Shown here: positions 1 through 8,795 of the stretch, one piece after another
Layout of the letters: the number at the start of each line of letters is the position of its first letter
How positions within the stretch are numbered: position 1 is the stretch's first letter
From: Pyrodictium sp.
Lineage (GTDB): Archaea; Thermoproteota; Thermoprotei_A; Sulfolobales; Pyrodictiaceae
Assembly: GCA_013540595.1 (NCBI GenBank)
Contig: JABXKE010000001.1
Location: 1-64,000 of the forward strand
Reading direction: 5' to 3'
Length of the DNA: 64,000 nt
Translations under genes and position numbers: made by a program
The notes under the pieces: model-generated
Told to the model about the DNA's origin: nothing
The model's input: only the letters and a program-made list of their open reading frames with translations
The model's database searches: none

Positions 1-2
1 GC

Positions 3-104
3 GAGCTTAGGGAGCGAGGCAGGAGGCTGAGAGTAGACGTTGACCAGGCCGAGAGAGAGCTAGACGAGGATGAAGAGCGTTGGATGGGAAGATTAAAGCC
101 GTAG
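3..104 (+). CDS. Antitoxin, C-terminal end (VapB-like, partial)
   Basis: The open frame enters from the left edge and stops with TAG at 102-104, giving 33 visible codons. The visible part is highly charged (ERGRRLRVDVDQAERELDED) and ends ...WMGRLKP. It overlaps the start of the PIN-domain toxin by 25 bases, the usual layout of an antitoxin-toxin pair, and that context is the main reason for the call. The DNA-binding N-terminus lies outside the window, so the antitoxin family cannot be named. Confidence 0.55.
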   Translation, partial: ELRERGRRLRVDVDQAERELDEDEERWMGRLKP

Positions 105-538
105 TAATAGTAGATACCTACGCCATCATTGCTGACCTGACTGGCCAGGCTACAGCAAAGGCGGTTGAGATCCTAGATGAAGTAAGGGTGGGAAGAATCG
201 AAGGGATACTACACTACCTTATAGTCTACGAGCTAGCCTACCACTGGAGGAGAGGTAGACTACCCTTCAGGGATGAAGGAGAGTTACTAGAGTTCATAGA
301 CACGTACTTCACAGTTAAGGCCCTGGATGCAGCTACCGCCATAGAGGCGTCGGAAGTGAAGGTCTTGGGCGACAAGCTGCTGGCGGCTTCTGAAGATCCC
401 GGTCTCCAGCGAAGAAGGCTGTCGATAGCAGACGCCACAACGATAGTGCTAGCTAAGAGGGTGGGAGCACCTATCGTAACTGGGGACACTGACTTATCCT
501 ATGTTGCACGAAGGCTAGGAGCTAGTATTCTATGGTGA
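80..538 (+). CDS. vapC: PIN-domain ribonuclease toxin (VapC family)
   Basis: A 152-residue protein with the PIN layout: an N-terminal VDTYAIIAD strand with the first catalytic Asp (D12), a conserved Glu in VYELAYHW (E51), D118 in LSIADATTI and D136/D138 in VTGDTDL. These acidic residues bind the metal used for RNA cleavage. Members of this family cut specific RNAs and are silenced by a cognate VapB. The start is TTG at 80; no in-frame ATG or GTG lies before the first catalytic motif. The 25-base overlap with the upstream frame implies coupled translation with the antitoxin. The family is clear; the RNA target is unknown. Confidence 0.85.
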   Translation: MDGKIKAVVIVDTYAIIADLTGQATAKAVEILDEVRVGRIEGILHYLIVYELAYHWRRGRLPFRDEGELLEFIDTYFTVKALDAATAIEASEVKVLGDKLLAASEDPGLQRRRLSIADATTIVLAKRVGAPIVTGDTDLSYVARRLGASILW

Positions 539-1392
539 AAAAGTGTAGTGTAGTAGATACCAATTGGGCCTCCCAACCCAGGTTCATCCACGCTCTTCTC
601 CCCAGCAGGCTTCTGGACCGAACATTTTGGCATGTCAACCACAGGACCCGTACACGCCATCTTTGTGGGGCTGTTCATCACGGAAAGCGCGCATAACACT
701 GTAATTAGGTCTCGATTAATTCACAGTGGAGCACCACAGGTGGATAACTATTAGCTCCTTATCCTGCATAATTCGACGGATGATTTACAAGTCAATACCT
801 CTATCTAGTGAAGGGCTCCTATAAGGGCGCCTCAATCCCCTCTTCAGGTAATTAATTCAGAGCCTATCCCATAGATACACCACGATTAAAGCATACCCAT
901 TACCACTTCGCACTCTATAATGATTGTCACGTATAACACCTGCTTAACGTGTTCATGCAACGTCATCTGGATTGGGTGAAGTAGCAACACAGGCCCCCCT
1001 CTGGAAGTCTTTCATCCGGCCTACGCGTCTACTAATTGATCGACCGGTGCACTGCCCCGTGTACGATGCAATTTACCCATACACAGTCTTGGTTACTCGT
1101 CGCGGCGCTTCAGCCCTTCAATTGCCTCTATGGGTATTATTCGGGGGCTCCCAGGAGGGATCCCCCGGGCGCGCGGGCTGTATCAAGGGGTCTAGGCTGC
1201 ACTGACCCAGCCTTTCAGGTATTACTTGACCTTAGGGATGTGTTTTCCATTAGGGTCACTGGTGATACCGCTAATTGAGGCCCGCGGTGGCTGGGGCCTG
1301 TGGGCTAGCTGGAGGGTTATGCACGCAGCGGGGCTCGGTAGGGATGTAGTATCTCCAAGCTGAGTTGACAGGGTCAACCTGCCGTGGATGTA
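539..1392. other. Gene-free interval of about 850 bases
   Basis: No convincing gene is visible. Short open frames exist on both strands but have no recognisable domains and overlap one another. A minus-strand frame at about 499-699 contains CTGPVVDMPKC, slightly reminiscent of TusA or iron-sulfur protein ends, and may be chance or a relic. The right part (1130-1370) is G+C rich and contains a strong hairpin at 1143-1166. The missing C-terminus of the neighbouring oxidoreductase was not found here in any frame I checked. Confidence 0.6.
1143..1166. other. Strong inverted repeat (hairpin)
   Basis: GGGGG and TCCC on the left pair with GGGA and CCCCC on the right (1143-1147 with 1162-1166, 1149-1152 with 1157-1160), with one C/T mismatch and an AGGA loop. 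The stem has nine base pairs. It sits in a gene-free stretch and could belong to a structured RNA or be a processing or termination signal. No promoter was assigned. Confidence 0.4.
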
Positions 1393-3021
1393 TTACGCTG
1401 TGGCCATAGACCAGGATCCCTTCTCTCTAATCCAGAACATCCTTATGAGCGCGTATACCCTGTCAGCTACAGTGTAGATGTCGTCTAGCGTGTAGCTGAG
1501 CCCAGTGGCGGCCTGGAACATTTTAACGTAGTGCTCTAGCGAGATCCCGGTTTCAACAACTGGGAATCTGCATGCTACGGCTGTTTCAAAGAGGCCTCCA
1601 CGGAATCTTTGCATCTCGATCAGCTTCTTCACCTTCTCTCTGCCATAGCTGAACCTTCCGTGCTGTATCTCCCACGATATTATCCAGGCATCCTTGTGAT
1701 GTGCCCCAATGGGGCTGGTCGCATATGCTAGAGCCATGCCTGGGGCTGCATGGCAGTCATACGCGCTTATCTCAAGGCCTTTCACATGCATGGCATAAGT
1801 TGTTTCTCCAATGCGCTCAGAGATCCTCATGACGCCCTCCGCAAGGAGGTCCCCTATGCCTCTACGGCCTGCTATGTCCTTCACAAGCTCTGCTAGCTTC
1901 CTAGCATTGCCCCAATCGGCATCTATGTCTAGCTTCCCTCTTTCGCGCGCTTCGAGGGCATAGCCAAGAACGTTGCCTAGGCTTATCGTGTCAATCCCAT
2001 ACAAGTCTGCAAGTCTGTTGAGAAGCGCTGCCTCTTCCAGCCTTGCTATGCCCAGGTTGCTGCCCAGCATCGCTATGTTCTCGTAGTCGAGCTCCACTTC
2101 AGCATTCTCGGCATCCCTTATTACGTGGCCACACGCCATCACGCAAAGCGGGCAGCTCCTCAGATCCACTCTAACCTTTTCCATGTAGGAGCCGCTTATC
2201 TTGTCATAATGCTCGAAAACACCCTCCTGGAAGTTGTAGGAGGGCAGAACGCCAGCCTCCTGAGCCCACTCTATGGTGAACATCGTGCCCTGCCTCATCC
2301 AGAACGAGTAGTTGGGACTTGCCTTAACCCCGCGTATGGCCTCGATGGCAGCTTTGCGGTAGCTGTCCTCGTCGTATAGCTCGGGCTTTTTGGTGCCACG
2401 TACCACAATGGCCTTTATCTTCTTGCTGCCCAGAACAGCTCCCATGCCCGGCCTGCCGCCACTGCGCCCCTTCTGCGACACTATAGTTGCATATCTGACC
2501 AGCTTCTCGCCTGCAGGGCCTACTATTAGAAAGCCGGCGTCCCTTCCGTAACGCTCGACCAGCTTGTCGTGAGTTTCAAAGGCGTCTCGACCCCAGAGGT
2601 CGTCTGCATCATCTAGCCAAGCTTTATCATCTTCAACAACTAGCACGGAGGGTCTATCTGCAGCACCGGAAATCACTATGGCGTCCCACCCTGCTGCTCT
2701 CATGGCTACAGCAGCCCAGGACCCTATGTTGCCATCTCCGTATCCCCCTGTCAGCGGACTCTTTGCGGCAACTACTAGCTTCCCGGTATTGGGTCCAGCT
2801 AGCCCTGTCAGTGGACCAGCTGCTGCGATGAAGAGGTTTTCAGGGCTTAGAGGATCGGTTCCAGGTCTAAGGTGATCCCACAAGATCTTGATGGCGAATC
2901 CTCGTCCTCCAATGAAGAGCTTCGCCATCTCTCCTGGGTAGCGCCACTCTTTGGCTTCTCTGCGCGAGGCGTCGAACCATAGAATCCTCTTGGACCATCC
3001 AAAAAGCTTGTCTTCAGACAA
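1393..3021 (-). CDS. aor: Aldehyde:ferredoxin oxidoreductase family tungstoprotein
   Basis: A 542-residue enzyme of the AOR/WOR family, which oxidises aldehydes to acids using bis-pterin tungsten and a [4Fe-4S] cluster and passes electrons to ferredoxin. The N-terminal domain shows family blocks such as GGRGFAIKILWDHL, GPLTG and GGYGDGNIGSW. The cluster motif is CPLCVMAC (CX2CX3C) in mid-protein with the distant fourth Cys in AVACRFP. The C-terminus stops soon after RMFWIREKGSW, whereas relatives usually continue for some 50-60 residues (about 600 in total, from memory). Either this copy is naturally short or the end has been lost. The start is TTG at 3021, with a TATA-like ATTTATCC about 40 bases upstream. 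It is transcribed away from the nucleotide kinase gene. Confidence 0.88.
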   Translation of the reverse strand: MSEDKLFGWSKRILWFDASRREAKEWRYPGEMAKLFIGGRGFAIKILWDHLRPGTDPLSPENLFIAAAGPLTGLAGPNTGKLVVAAKSPLTGGYGDGNIGSWAAVAMRAAGWDAIVISGAADRPSVLVVEDDKAWLDDADDLWGRDAFETHDKLVERYGRDAGFLIVGPAGEKLVRYATIVSQKGRSGGRPGMGAVLGSKKIKAIVVRGTKKPELYDEDSYRKAAIEAIRGVKASPNYSFWMRQGTMFTIEWAQEAGVLPSYNFQEGVFEHYDKISGSYMEKVRVDLRSCPLCVMACGHVIRDAENAEVELDYENIAMLGSNLGIARLEEAALLNRLADLYGIDTISLGNVLGYALEARERGKLDIDADWGNARKLAELVKDIAGRRGIGDLLAEGVMRISERIGETTYAMHVKGLEISAYDCHAAPGMALAYATSPIGAHHKDAWIISWEIQHGRFSYGREKVKKLIEMQRFRGGLFETAVACRFPVVETGISLEHYVKMFQAATGLSYTLDDIYTVADRVYALIRMFWIREKGSWSMATA

Positions 3022-3097
3022 GTTGCTCAGCCGGTACCGATGTTAGGCTCCCTCAAAGGATAAATCGCTTTTCGCGCGGTCAGCTTCATGGGCAGAG

Positions 3098-3106
3098 TTT
3101 TATATA
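3098..3106 (+). promoter_or_regulatory. TATA box of the UPF0200 kinase gene
   Basis: The run TTTTATATA lies here. With the usual archaeal spacing, transcription should begin near 3128. That is downstream of the first in-frame ATG (3110) and 15 bases before GTG 3143, so this site decides the start codon of the next gene. Confidence 0.65.
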
Positions 3107-3142
3107 GGCATGCTTTACTCTTGCCCTCAAGAGGGCCAGTGC

Positions 3143-3742
3143 GTGGCAGAGGGTGAAGATCGCATAATAGTTCTTGTGGCAGGCATGCCTGGCAGCGGTA
3201 AAACCGTCTTCTCAAGAGTGGCTTATGAGATGGGTATCCCGGTCTTCACTATGGGTGATGTTGTCCGAGAGGAGGCAGCTAGGCGTGGACTCGAGCCTAA
3301 GCCGAAGGTTCTGACCGAGCTTGCCAAGAAGCTCCGAGAGGAGCACGGACTAGACGTTGTAGCTAAGAGAACGTTAGCGAAGGTTGAGAAAAGCTGCAGC
3401 AAGGTCTGCGTTGTGGATGGTGTTCGGAGCCTGGTCGAGGTGGAGGTATTTCGCAGAGCAGGTAAGGTTGTGATAGTGGCGGTCCACGCCTCTCCTGCCA
3501 CGAGGTTCAAGCGTCTAAGGGCTCGGGGAAGACCGGGAGATCCAACGAGCTGGGAGGATTTCCGTCTAAGAGACAGTACAGAGCTCGAGTTTGGTCTTGG
3601 GGACGTGATAGCGCTAGCTGACTATGTTATATCGAACGAGTGTATAGACTACGACGAGTTTGTCGAAAGATCTCGGCTCCTGCTACGCAGCATAATCGAT
3701 AGATACAAGGGAGAAACAGGAGCCGAACAGCAGATGTGCTGA
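3143..3742 (+). CDS. P-loop nucleotide kinase-like protein, UPF0200 family
   Basis: A roughly 199-residue P-loop protein: Walker A GMPGSGKT near residues 14-21, MGDVVREEAARRG as in adenylate or dephospho-CoA kinase-like proteins, then VVDGVRS and a lid-like RLRARGRPGDP segment. It belongs to the archaeal UPF0200 family, whose substrate is not established as far as I know. I chose GTG 3143 over ATG 3110 because the TATA box at 3098-3106 would start the transcript after 3110 and because GAGGG lies 8 bases before 3143. The longer form would add 11 residues (LYSCPQEGQC...). Confidence 0.8.
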   Translation: MAEGEDRIIVLVAGMPGSGKTVFSRVAYEMGIPVFTMGDVVREEAARRGLEPKPKVLTELAKKLREEHGLDVVAKRTLAKVEKSCSKVCVVDGVRSLVEVEVFRRAGKVVIVAVHASPATRFKRLRARGRPGDPTSWEDFRLRDSTELEFGLGDVIALADYVISNECIDYDEFVERSRLLLRSIIDRYKGETGAEQQMC

Positions 3743-3835
3743 AGGCCTCAAGGCAGCGTGCCATTTATCTCGCCGTGACTGTCTTAACTATAAACGAGAT
3801 CTTGTTTCATCGTCAACTCATGGTGATTCCTCGCC

Positions 3836-5224
3836 ATGCATAGGATAAGGAACTTCAGCGAGTTGGCCCGAAGCAAAGACCATGTTGTCGTCCTAGAGGC
3901 CCTCGAGGAGATCCTCTTAGCGGCTGACCCCAAGGAGGCCGTTAAACGTTCGCTTGTTACAGAGGGTAGAAGCTGTTTCTATGTTAGCGGTGTCGAGCGC
4001 AAGATCTGCCCAAAGGAAGGAGTCTATATCCTGGGCTTTGGAAAGGCGGCAAAGGGAATGGTGGAAGGCGCTCTGGAGGCTCTTGGCGAGGCTGTTCGTG
4101 GAGGCGTCGTCATAAACCCCTATTACGAGGGGAGGATAGGCCCAGTAGAGGCTCTTAGGGGAGATCATCCAATACCGTCTCATAATACTCTCCGCTCTTC
4201 CCAAAAGCTCTTGGACTTCGCAAGCAGCATACCCCGTGACGCGGCAGTCCTCGTTTTGATATCTGGCGGAGGAAGCGCACTATTTGAAGTACCGCGCGAT
4301 GGAGTTACGCTACGGGACGTGGCTGAGGTTACGGAGAAGCTTATGAAGAGAGGAGCTGACATATACGAGCTTAACGCTGTAAGGAAGCACCTCTCGAAGG
4401 TGAAGGGAGGGCAGCTGCTTAAGTATGTGAAGGCGCGGCCTGTGATCTCGCTGGTCATTAGCGATGTTGTTGGCGATAGGCTTGATACAATAGCCTCAGG
4501 CCCCACGGTTCCCGATGAAACGACGTTCAGAGATGCCCTCGAAGTACTCAATAAATATGGAGTCTGGGAGGAGCTGCCGGAGTCTGTCCGCAGGGTTATA
4601 AGCTCCGGCCTAAGGGGGAACGGGGAGACTCCAAAGAGCGGTGACCCTGTGTTTAGCGGTACGTTTGTTAAGATAGTTGCAAGCAATGTGGTAGCGTTAA
4701 GGGCTGCTTCAAGGAAGCTGCAGGAGCACGGCTACAGGCCACTAATCATTGGAGATAGGCTGCGGGGCGAAGCTCGCGAAGTGGGGAGAGCGCTAGCAGG
4801 TGTACTTGAGAGCATCGACGCGGGAACGCTCCAGCAGCCCGGAGGGGAGATGCCCACAGCTCTGATCGCGGGTGGCGAAACTACCGTAACGGTACGCGGC
4901 CAAGGAGTGGGTGGTAGGAACCAGGAACTCTGTCTCTCACTAGCCTTAGAGCTAGCTAGGTACAGGCTCCTGGAGAAGGGGTATGTTGCGGCCTGCATGG
5001 GTACAGATGGGGTAGATGGCAATAGCCCGGCAGCGGGTGCCCTAGTGGACGATGATATCCTTGTAGAAGCGAGGAAGGCTGGGCTTAACCCCATCGAGTA
5101 TCTGAACGCCAATAACACATATGAGTTCTTCAAGAGTCTGGGGAGGGCTATAGATACAGGAGGCTATACTGGAACCAACGTAAACGACGTATTCTTAGCC
5201 GTCCTACGGAAGGCTCGAAGCTAG
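3836..5224 (+). CDS. gck: Glycerate 2-kinase (MOFRL family)
   Basis: A 462-residue enzyme that phosphorylates glycerate to 2-phosphoglycerate, feeding the non-phosphorylative branch of archaeal sugar degradation. The nucleotide-binding half shows ISGGGSALFEVP near residue 142 and KHLSKVKGG followed by SDVVGDRLDTIASGPTVPD. The C-terminal MOFRL domain shows AGGETTVTVRGQGVGGRNQE near residue 345 and GTDGVDGNSPAAGALVDD near 386. Length and motif order match the family. The start is ATG 3836 with GGTGAT upstream; a TATA-like CTATAAAC at about 3787 fits a short leader. Confidence 0.93.
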   Translation: MHRIRNFSELARSKDHVVVLEALEEILLAADPKEAVKRSLVTEGRSCFYVSGVERKICPKEGVYILGFGKAAKGMVEGALEALGEAVRGGVVINPYYEGRIGPVEALRGDHPIPSHNTLRSSQKLLDFASSIPRDAAVLVLISGGGSALFEVPRDGVTLRDVAEVTEKLMKRGADIYELNAVRKHLSKVKGGQLLKYVKARPVISLVISDVVGDRLDTIASGPTVPDETTFRDALEVLNKYGVWEELPESVRRVISSGLRGNGETPKSGDPVFSGTFVKIVASNVVALRAASRKLQEHGYRPLIIGDRLRGEAREVGRALAGVLESIDAGTLQQPGGEMPTALIAGGETTVTVRGQGVGGRNQELCLSLALELARYRLLEKGYVAACMGTDGVDGNSPAAGALVDDDILVEARKAGLNPIEYLNANNTYEFFKSLGRAIDTGGYTGTNVNDVFLAVLRKARS

Positions 5225-5301
5225 GCTATCTACGAGCAAGCCCACATTGGAGATGCGCGTAGGAGGAAAACACATGCAGACACGGGGAGGTAGGGTGCAA
5301 G

Positions 5302-6054
5302 TTGAAGATACCGTTATGGATTGATGCAAGCAAACTGAACGTGCTGGTTGTCGGTGGAGGGAGAGTCGGGAGCAGAAGGGCTAAGATGTTCCTCAAAGCA
5401 GGTGCTAGGGTCAAAGTGGTGAGCCTCGAATTCTCGGATGAACTCGTCTCCCTATTCAGGGAGTCATCCAGACTGGAGCTCATAAGGCTCGATGTCGGCA
5501 AAGAGGAGTTTAAGGATCTGGTTGAGTGGGCCGACATTGTAGTTATTGCAACAAGTGATCCAAAAGCCAATGCAGCAGCTAAAGCTCTAGCAAGGGAGAG
5601 GAGGAAGCTTGTAAACGATGCAACCGATGCGGCGGACACAGACGTGGTGGTACCCTACTTTACGTGGATCGACGAGCTGGGTGTTTCTGTGGCTGTAACT
5701 AGCGAGGGGAGAAGCGGGGTTGTCGCTAGGAAGGTCCTGGAGAGAGTTGTCAACTTTCTCAGAACGGCATGTGAGTTGAAGACACTCTACGAAATAATGT
5801 GGAGGGTTAAGCCTGTTCTTAAGAGGCTTATTCCCAAAGCTGGCAACAGAATCCCCATATACTACATGCTAGCTGAGGATGAAGCGTTCAACAAGTGTGT
5901 GAGTGAATGCGATGTATCCTGCGCTTTCAAGAGAGCCTCATTTCTAATATCATCTAAGCTGTTAGAGTTAGGCGTGAAGATGGAAGCGGAAGAGATCGAA
6001 CGTCTTTTGAAATCCGTTAAGAAGCCCATAATCCCTTACGAGGAGCAGGGGTAG
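5302..6054 (+). CDS. Precorrin-2 dehydrogenase / siroheme synthase-like (Met8/SirC)
   Basis: A 250-residue NAD-dependent enzyme that oxidises precorrin-2 to sirohydrochlorin, a step in siroheme and archaeal alternative haem synthesis. The Rossmann motif VVGGGRVGSRRA begins near residue 17, followed by IVVIATSDPKAN, KLVNDATDA and the VAVTSEGRSG.VARK stretch typical of the family. The C-terminal third contains a small Cys-rich segment (KCVSECDVSCAF) of unknown role. The start is TTG 5302 with a good GGAGGT site ending about 10 bases upstream. No other tetrapyrrole gene is in the window. Confidence 0.85.
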   Translation: MKIPLWIDASKLNVLVVGGGRVGSRRAKMFLKAGARVKVVSLEFSDELVSLFRESSRLELIRLDVGKEEFKDLVEWADIVVIATSDPKANAAAKALARERRKLVNDATDAADTDVVVPYFTWIDELGVSVAVTSEGRSGVVARKVLERVVNFLRTACELKTLYEIMWRVKPVLKRLIPKAGNRIPIYYMLAEDEAFNKCVSECDVSCAFKRASFLISSKLLELGVKMEAEEIERLLKSVKKPIIPYEEQG

Positions 6055-6199
6055 CCTGCACAGAAGCCTACGAAGAAGTTAGAGCTCTGTGACTCCCTAC
6101 GACTATGGTTAGCTTCGTATGCCGCCCTGTGGAGTATTACTGTCCCCTATCCTTCAGATCCTGCTAGGAGGTCAAATCTGAAAATGGGTTGTACAAGCT

Positions 6200-6544
6200 A
6201 TGGAGAGTGCCCGAGAAAGGCTTGTATCTGTTCTAGAGGCAATACTACGAAAGAACCTAGCTTCCCCGGGAGATGTAGCAGCGGAAACTGGTCTTCCCCG
6301 TTACTATGTTCTGTCCGTCTTCCAGTGTCTTGAGGCACTAGGAGTCATTGAGCCAGCCTATGTGCGGGGCAGCTATAAGCTCTACGCGCCGACGAGCATA
6401 GCCAGCATTATGCTCAGACAGCTAAGGGAACTCGGCACTCTCAACATAAAGTCAGACGAAGCAGGGATCGGTGGTGTGGTGGGTGGCGAGGGAGGCGTGG
6501 AGGGCGCTGCTTCTCAAAACGAAGAGGCTCTAGCTGCAACCTAG
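6200..6544 (+). CDS. Winged-helix-like small protein
   Basis: A 114-residue protein. Residues 5-65 look like a helix-turn-helix/winged helix: repeated helices, the turn ASPGDVAAETGLPRYYVLSVFQCL, then a wing-like GVIEPAYVRGSYKLYAP. The C-terminal 30 residues are Gly- and acid-rich (GIGGVVGGEGGVEG) and probably disordered. It may be a transcription regulator, but no target is evident. It lies alone, downstream of the precorrin-2 dehydrogenase gene and convergent with trkH, separated by only 13 bases. Confidence 0.6.
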   Translation: MESARERLVSVLEAILRKNLASPGDVAAETGLPRYYVLSVFQCLEALGVIEPAYVRGSYKLYAPTSIASIMLRQLRELGTLNIKSDEAGIGGVVGGEGGVEGAASQNEEALAAT

Positions 6545-6557
6545 GTACGCATCGGGG

Positions 6558-8105
6558 TCAGTGGGCCGTTATCGGCTCCCTCCAACCCAGCTTTGTTGGA
6601 GTTTTCGCCTTTTTGCCACCCAGCGATAGCCTAGAAACGATGCTCCGTGCCCCGCTAATGGCATAGAGGTAACCGATCACTTCAAGTCGGCCAGCCATCA
6701 TGAGACCTATCAGCATTAGCTTAGTGTGCCAGTAAGCGCTAGCGTTGGCGATGTTTACGCTAAGGCCTACAGTGCATAGAGCGCTCTGGGCTTCGAAGAG
6801 CGCGTCAACAAAATGCGCCTTAGACGATATCGTGAGAAGTATCGAGCCCACGAATAACGTAAGTATGAAGGAGAAGAAGACCGCTAGCGTCCGCCTTATA
6901 TCCTCGTTGGTTAGCTGGCTTCTTCCGAGCCTTAAGCTTACAGCTCTGGATCTGCCGTAAATGGACTCTACTATGACCATGCGAAAAGACTTAGCGATAA
7001 CCATGACCCTGTATACCTTGATGCCGCCAGTCGTCGAAAGCACAGATCCTCCGACAAGCATTACGCCCACAAGGAGAGCCTTGTAAGCCTCCGGCTTCGA
7101 GGAGAGATCAGCTACACTGAATCCGGTTCCCGTTATAGCAGAAGCTACATGGTAGAACGAGTCCCATGCAGCTTCCGAGAGCCTATAGCCTGTGAGTGCA
7201 AGGATCGCCATACCCCCAACGGCTCCTGTTGCAAGAAGCTTTAGCAGCGTGGTGACCTCGCCGCTGTAGGGCCTCTTCATCCTCTTGAGGAACGTATATA
7301 TGTCTGCAAAGTTTGATGCTCCAAGCAACATGCCAACGAGCGATGCCAGCCCAACGACAGGCGGATAGTACCCTAAGCTGTTACTATGCGTGCTAAACCC
7401 CCCTGTGGCAACGCCTGTCATTGCGTGATATAGCGAGTCCCGAGGCGATGCGCCGGATAGAAGCAGTGCAGCGGCTGCAATGAGTGTTATGAATATGTAA
7501 ACCTGCATTAGCGCCCTTAGGCTCTTGGCTATGCTAGGCTCAAGCCGTTCATACCTTCCCTCAGCTTGACCGACAAGGTATGCTGGCAAGCCGCCGAGCT
7601 GAGCAAGGGTGTAGAAGAGGACTACTATACCGAATCCACCGATCCACTGCGTTGATGCTCTCCACCACAGCACTGTTGGCGGCAGCTCCTCGACAGCTGG
7701 TATGTAGGTTCCGCTCTCTGGGCTTATACCACCCGTGAAGATTGTGAGTCCTGTCGTCGTATACCCGCTTACGGCCTCGAACCATGCATCGTGAAACGGT
7801 ATTTTGAGAGTGTATGAGACAGGTAGAGCCGACAGAATGGGGGTCACTATCCAGCTGTATGCTATGAGCACGTATACCTCGTCGCCGAACATCTGCCTGG
7901 ATGGTGTAGTTGCAGCAAGGAAAGCTGCGGTAACTGCTAGGTATAGGAACCCCCAGAGAGCGAACTGGAGGGCGAAGGTCTTATCGTCCTCGACAAAGCC
8001 TAGTAGGGAGGACATGAACAGCGTAATGGAAGACGATAGGAAGGGTAGGACGAAGTACCTCAGGAGGGGCGGTATTCTGATCGCCCTGGTAGGTGTTTTA
8101 GCCAT
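6558..8105 (-). CDS. trkH: TrkH-type potassium uptake channel subunit
   Basis: A 515-residue membrane protein of the TrkH/KtrB superfamily, the ion-conducting subunit for potassium uptake. Four pore loops carry the single-Gly selectivity filters: SGYTTTGLTIFTG, TGVATGGFSTHSN, ITGTGFSVADLS and LCTVGLSVNIAN. Each is flanked by paired transmembrane helices, as expected for the four-fold pseudo-repeat. Length is normal. The regulatory TrkA (RCK) partner is not in the window. Its promoter appears to lie inside the 3' end of the archease gene (TATA at 8218-8230), giving a leader of about 90 bases. Confidence 0.92.
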   Translation of the reverse strand: MAKTPTRAIRIPPLLRYFVLPFLSSSITLFMSSLLGFVEDDKTFALQFALWGFLYLAVTAAFLAATTPSRQMFGDEVYVLIAYSWIVTPILSALPVSYTLKIPFHDAWFEAVSGYTTTGLTIFTGGISPESGTYIPAVEELPPTVLWWRASTQWIGGFGIVVLFYTLAQLGGLPAYLVGQAEGRYERLEPSIAKSLRALMQVYIFITLIAAAALLLSGASPRDSLYHAMTGVATGGFSTHSNSLGYYPPVVGLASLVGMLLGASNFADIYTFLKRMKRPYSGEVTTLLKLLATGAVGGMAILALTGYRLSEAAWDSFYHVASAITGTGFSVADLSSKPEAYKALLVGVMLVGGSVLSTTGGIKVYRVMVIAKSFRMVIVESIYGRSRAVSLRLGRSQLTNEDIRRTLAVFFSFILTLFVGSILLTISSKAHFVDALFEAQSALCTVGLSVNIANASAYWHTKLMLIGLMMAGRLEVIGYLYAISGARSIVSRLSLGGKKAKTPTKLGWREPITAH

Positions 8106-8217
8106 GATGCGCCTCCCCAGACCCGGCAGCTAAGGTGCCTACTCGCGAATATTGGAGGCTGGCTTTCCTTAACCATGTGCGCTTCGTGTGCTATCGGAGG
8201 GGACATTGACAGCAGTT

Positions 8218-8230
8218 GCTTATATATCTA
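8218..8230 (-). promoter_or_regulatory. Probable TATA box for trkH
   Basis: Read on the minus strand the site is TAGATATATAAGC, a near-ideal archaeal TATA element overlapping the archease stop region. It predicts a transcript beginning near 8198 and reading into trkH, so trkH could be expressed apart from rtcB-archease. Confidence 0.5.
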
Positions 8231-8708
8231 CAACAAACCTTACGAGCCAGCATCCGTCTATTTTCTCTATCTTCATCATTGCGTAGGTAGCTGCCTTAAC
8301 TATGGTTCTGGGCTTGTGCTTCTCCGGATTGAACTGTTCTCCCCAGGCTTTTCCACGGATTCTGTAGACAACCTCGCTACCTTCGTGGATCCTCTCGATG
8401 CTCTCCACCTTGAATTTAGAGAAGACAATGTGCTCGGTGTCTGTAAGAAATAGGAGATTCTCTATCCATTTGTAGAGCAGCTGGTATAGGTCTAGCCCTT
8501 CGTCCTCGATCACCTTTTCTATCTTGTGCTCAACATTAGACGTGTCAGTTATGATCTCGTATACCCCAAGCGCAGCTTGCTCAAATGCCTCCTCAAGGGT
8601 TCTGCCTTTGGCAATGACTATCTCGTCAGCTGTGTGTGGCGCATGGCTGAACCCAGGGCAGGGTGTTTGGTACTCAGCTTGTCTTAGCTCCTCCGCCCTC
8701 TCATCCAT
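8220..8708 (-). CDS. Archease, RtcB activator
   Basis: A 162-residue protein of the archease family, which promotes guanylation and multiple turnover of the RNA ligase RtcB. Family blocks seen are HAPHTADEIVIAKG near the N-terminus, YQLLYKWIENLLFLTDTE in the middle and VKAATYAMMKIE near the end, followed by the terminal VVDI strand. It follows rtcB on the same strand with an 87-base gap, so the pair probably forms one transcript for tRNA splicing and RNA repair. The N-terminal 20 residues before GFSHAPHTADE are longer than the core and the exact start is uncertain. Confidence 0.92.
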   Translation of the reverse strand: MDERAEELRQAEYQTPCPGFSHAPHTADEIVIAKGRTLEEAFEQAALGVYEIITDTSNVEHKIEKVIEDEGLDLYQLLYKWIENLLFLTDTEHIVFSKFKVESIERIHEGSEVVYRIRGKAWGEQFNPEKHKPRTIVKAATYAMMKIEKIDGCWLVRFVVDI

Positions 8709-8795
8709 CGCTTGGAGCCCAGGAACTAGTAGAAGGTGTGGAGATCTTTAAGCTGTTCAAAAACGCGCGGGCGCTCCCCTGGATGAGAGCGGCCT

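Noticed and set aside
670-685. GTGATGA C-box-like site on the minus strand
   Set aside because: No D or D' box follows within the length of a guide RNA.
499-699. Minus-strand frame with CTGPVVDMPKC, possible TusA or iron-sulfur relic
   Set aside because: It overlaps the vapC end, is short, has no family-like context and the resemblance is a few residues only.
972-1278. Two overlapping open frames of 77 and 80 codons in the gene-free interval
   Set aside because: No motif, overlapping each other and spanning the G+C-rich hairpin; no good start signals.
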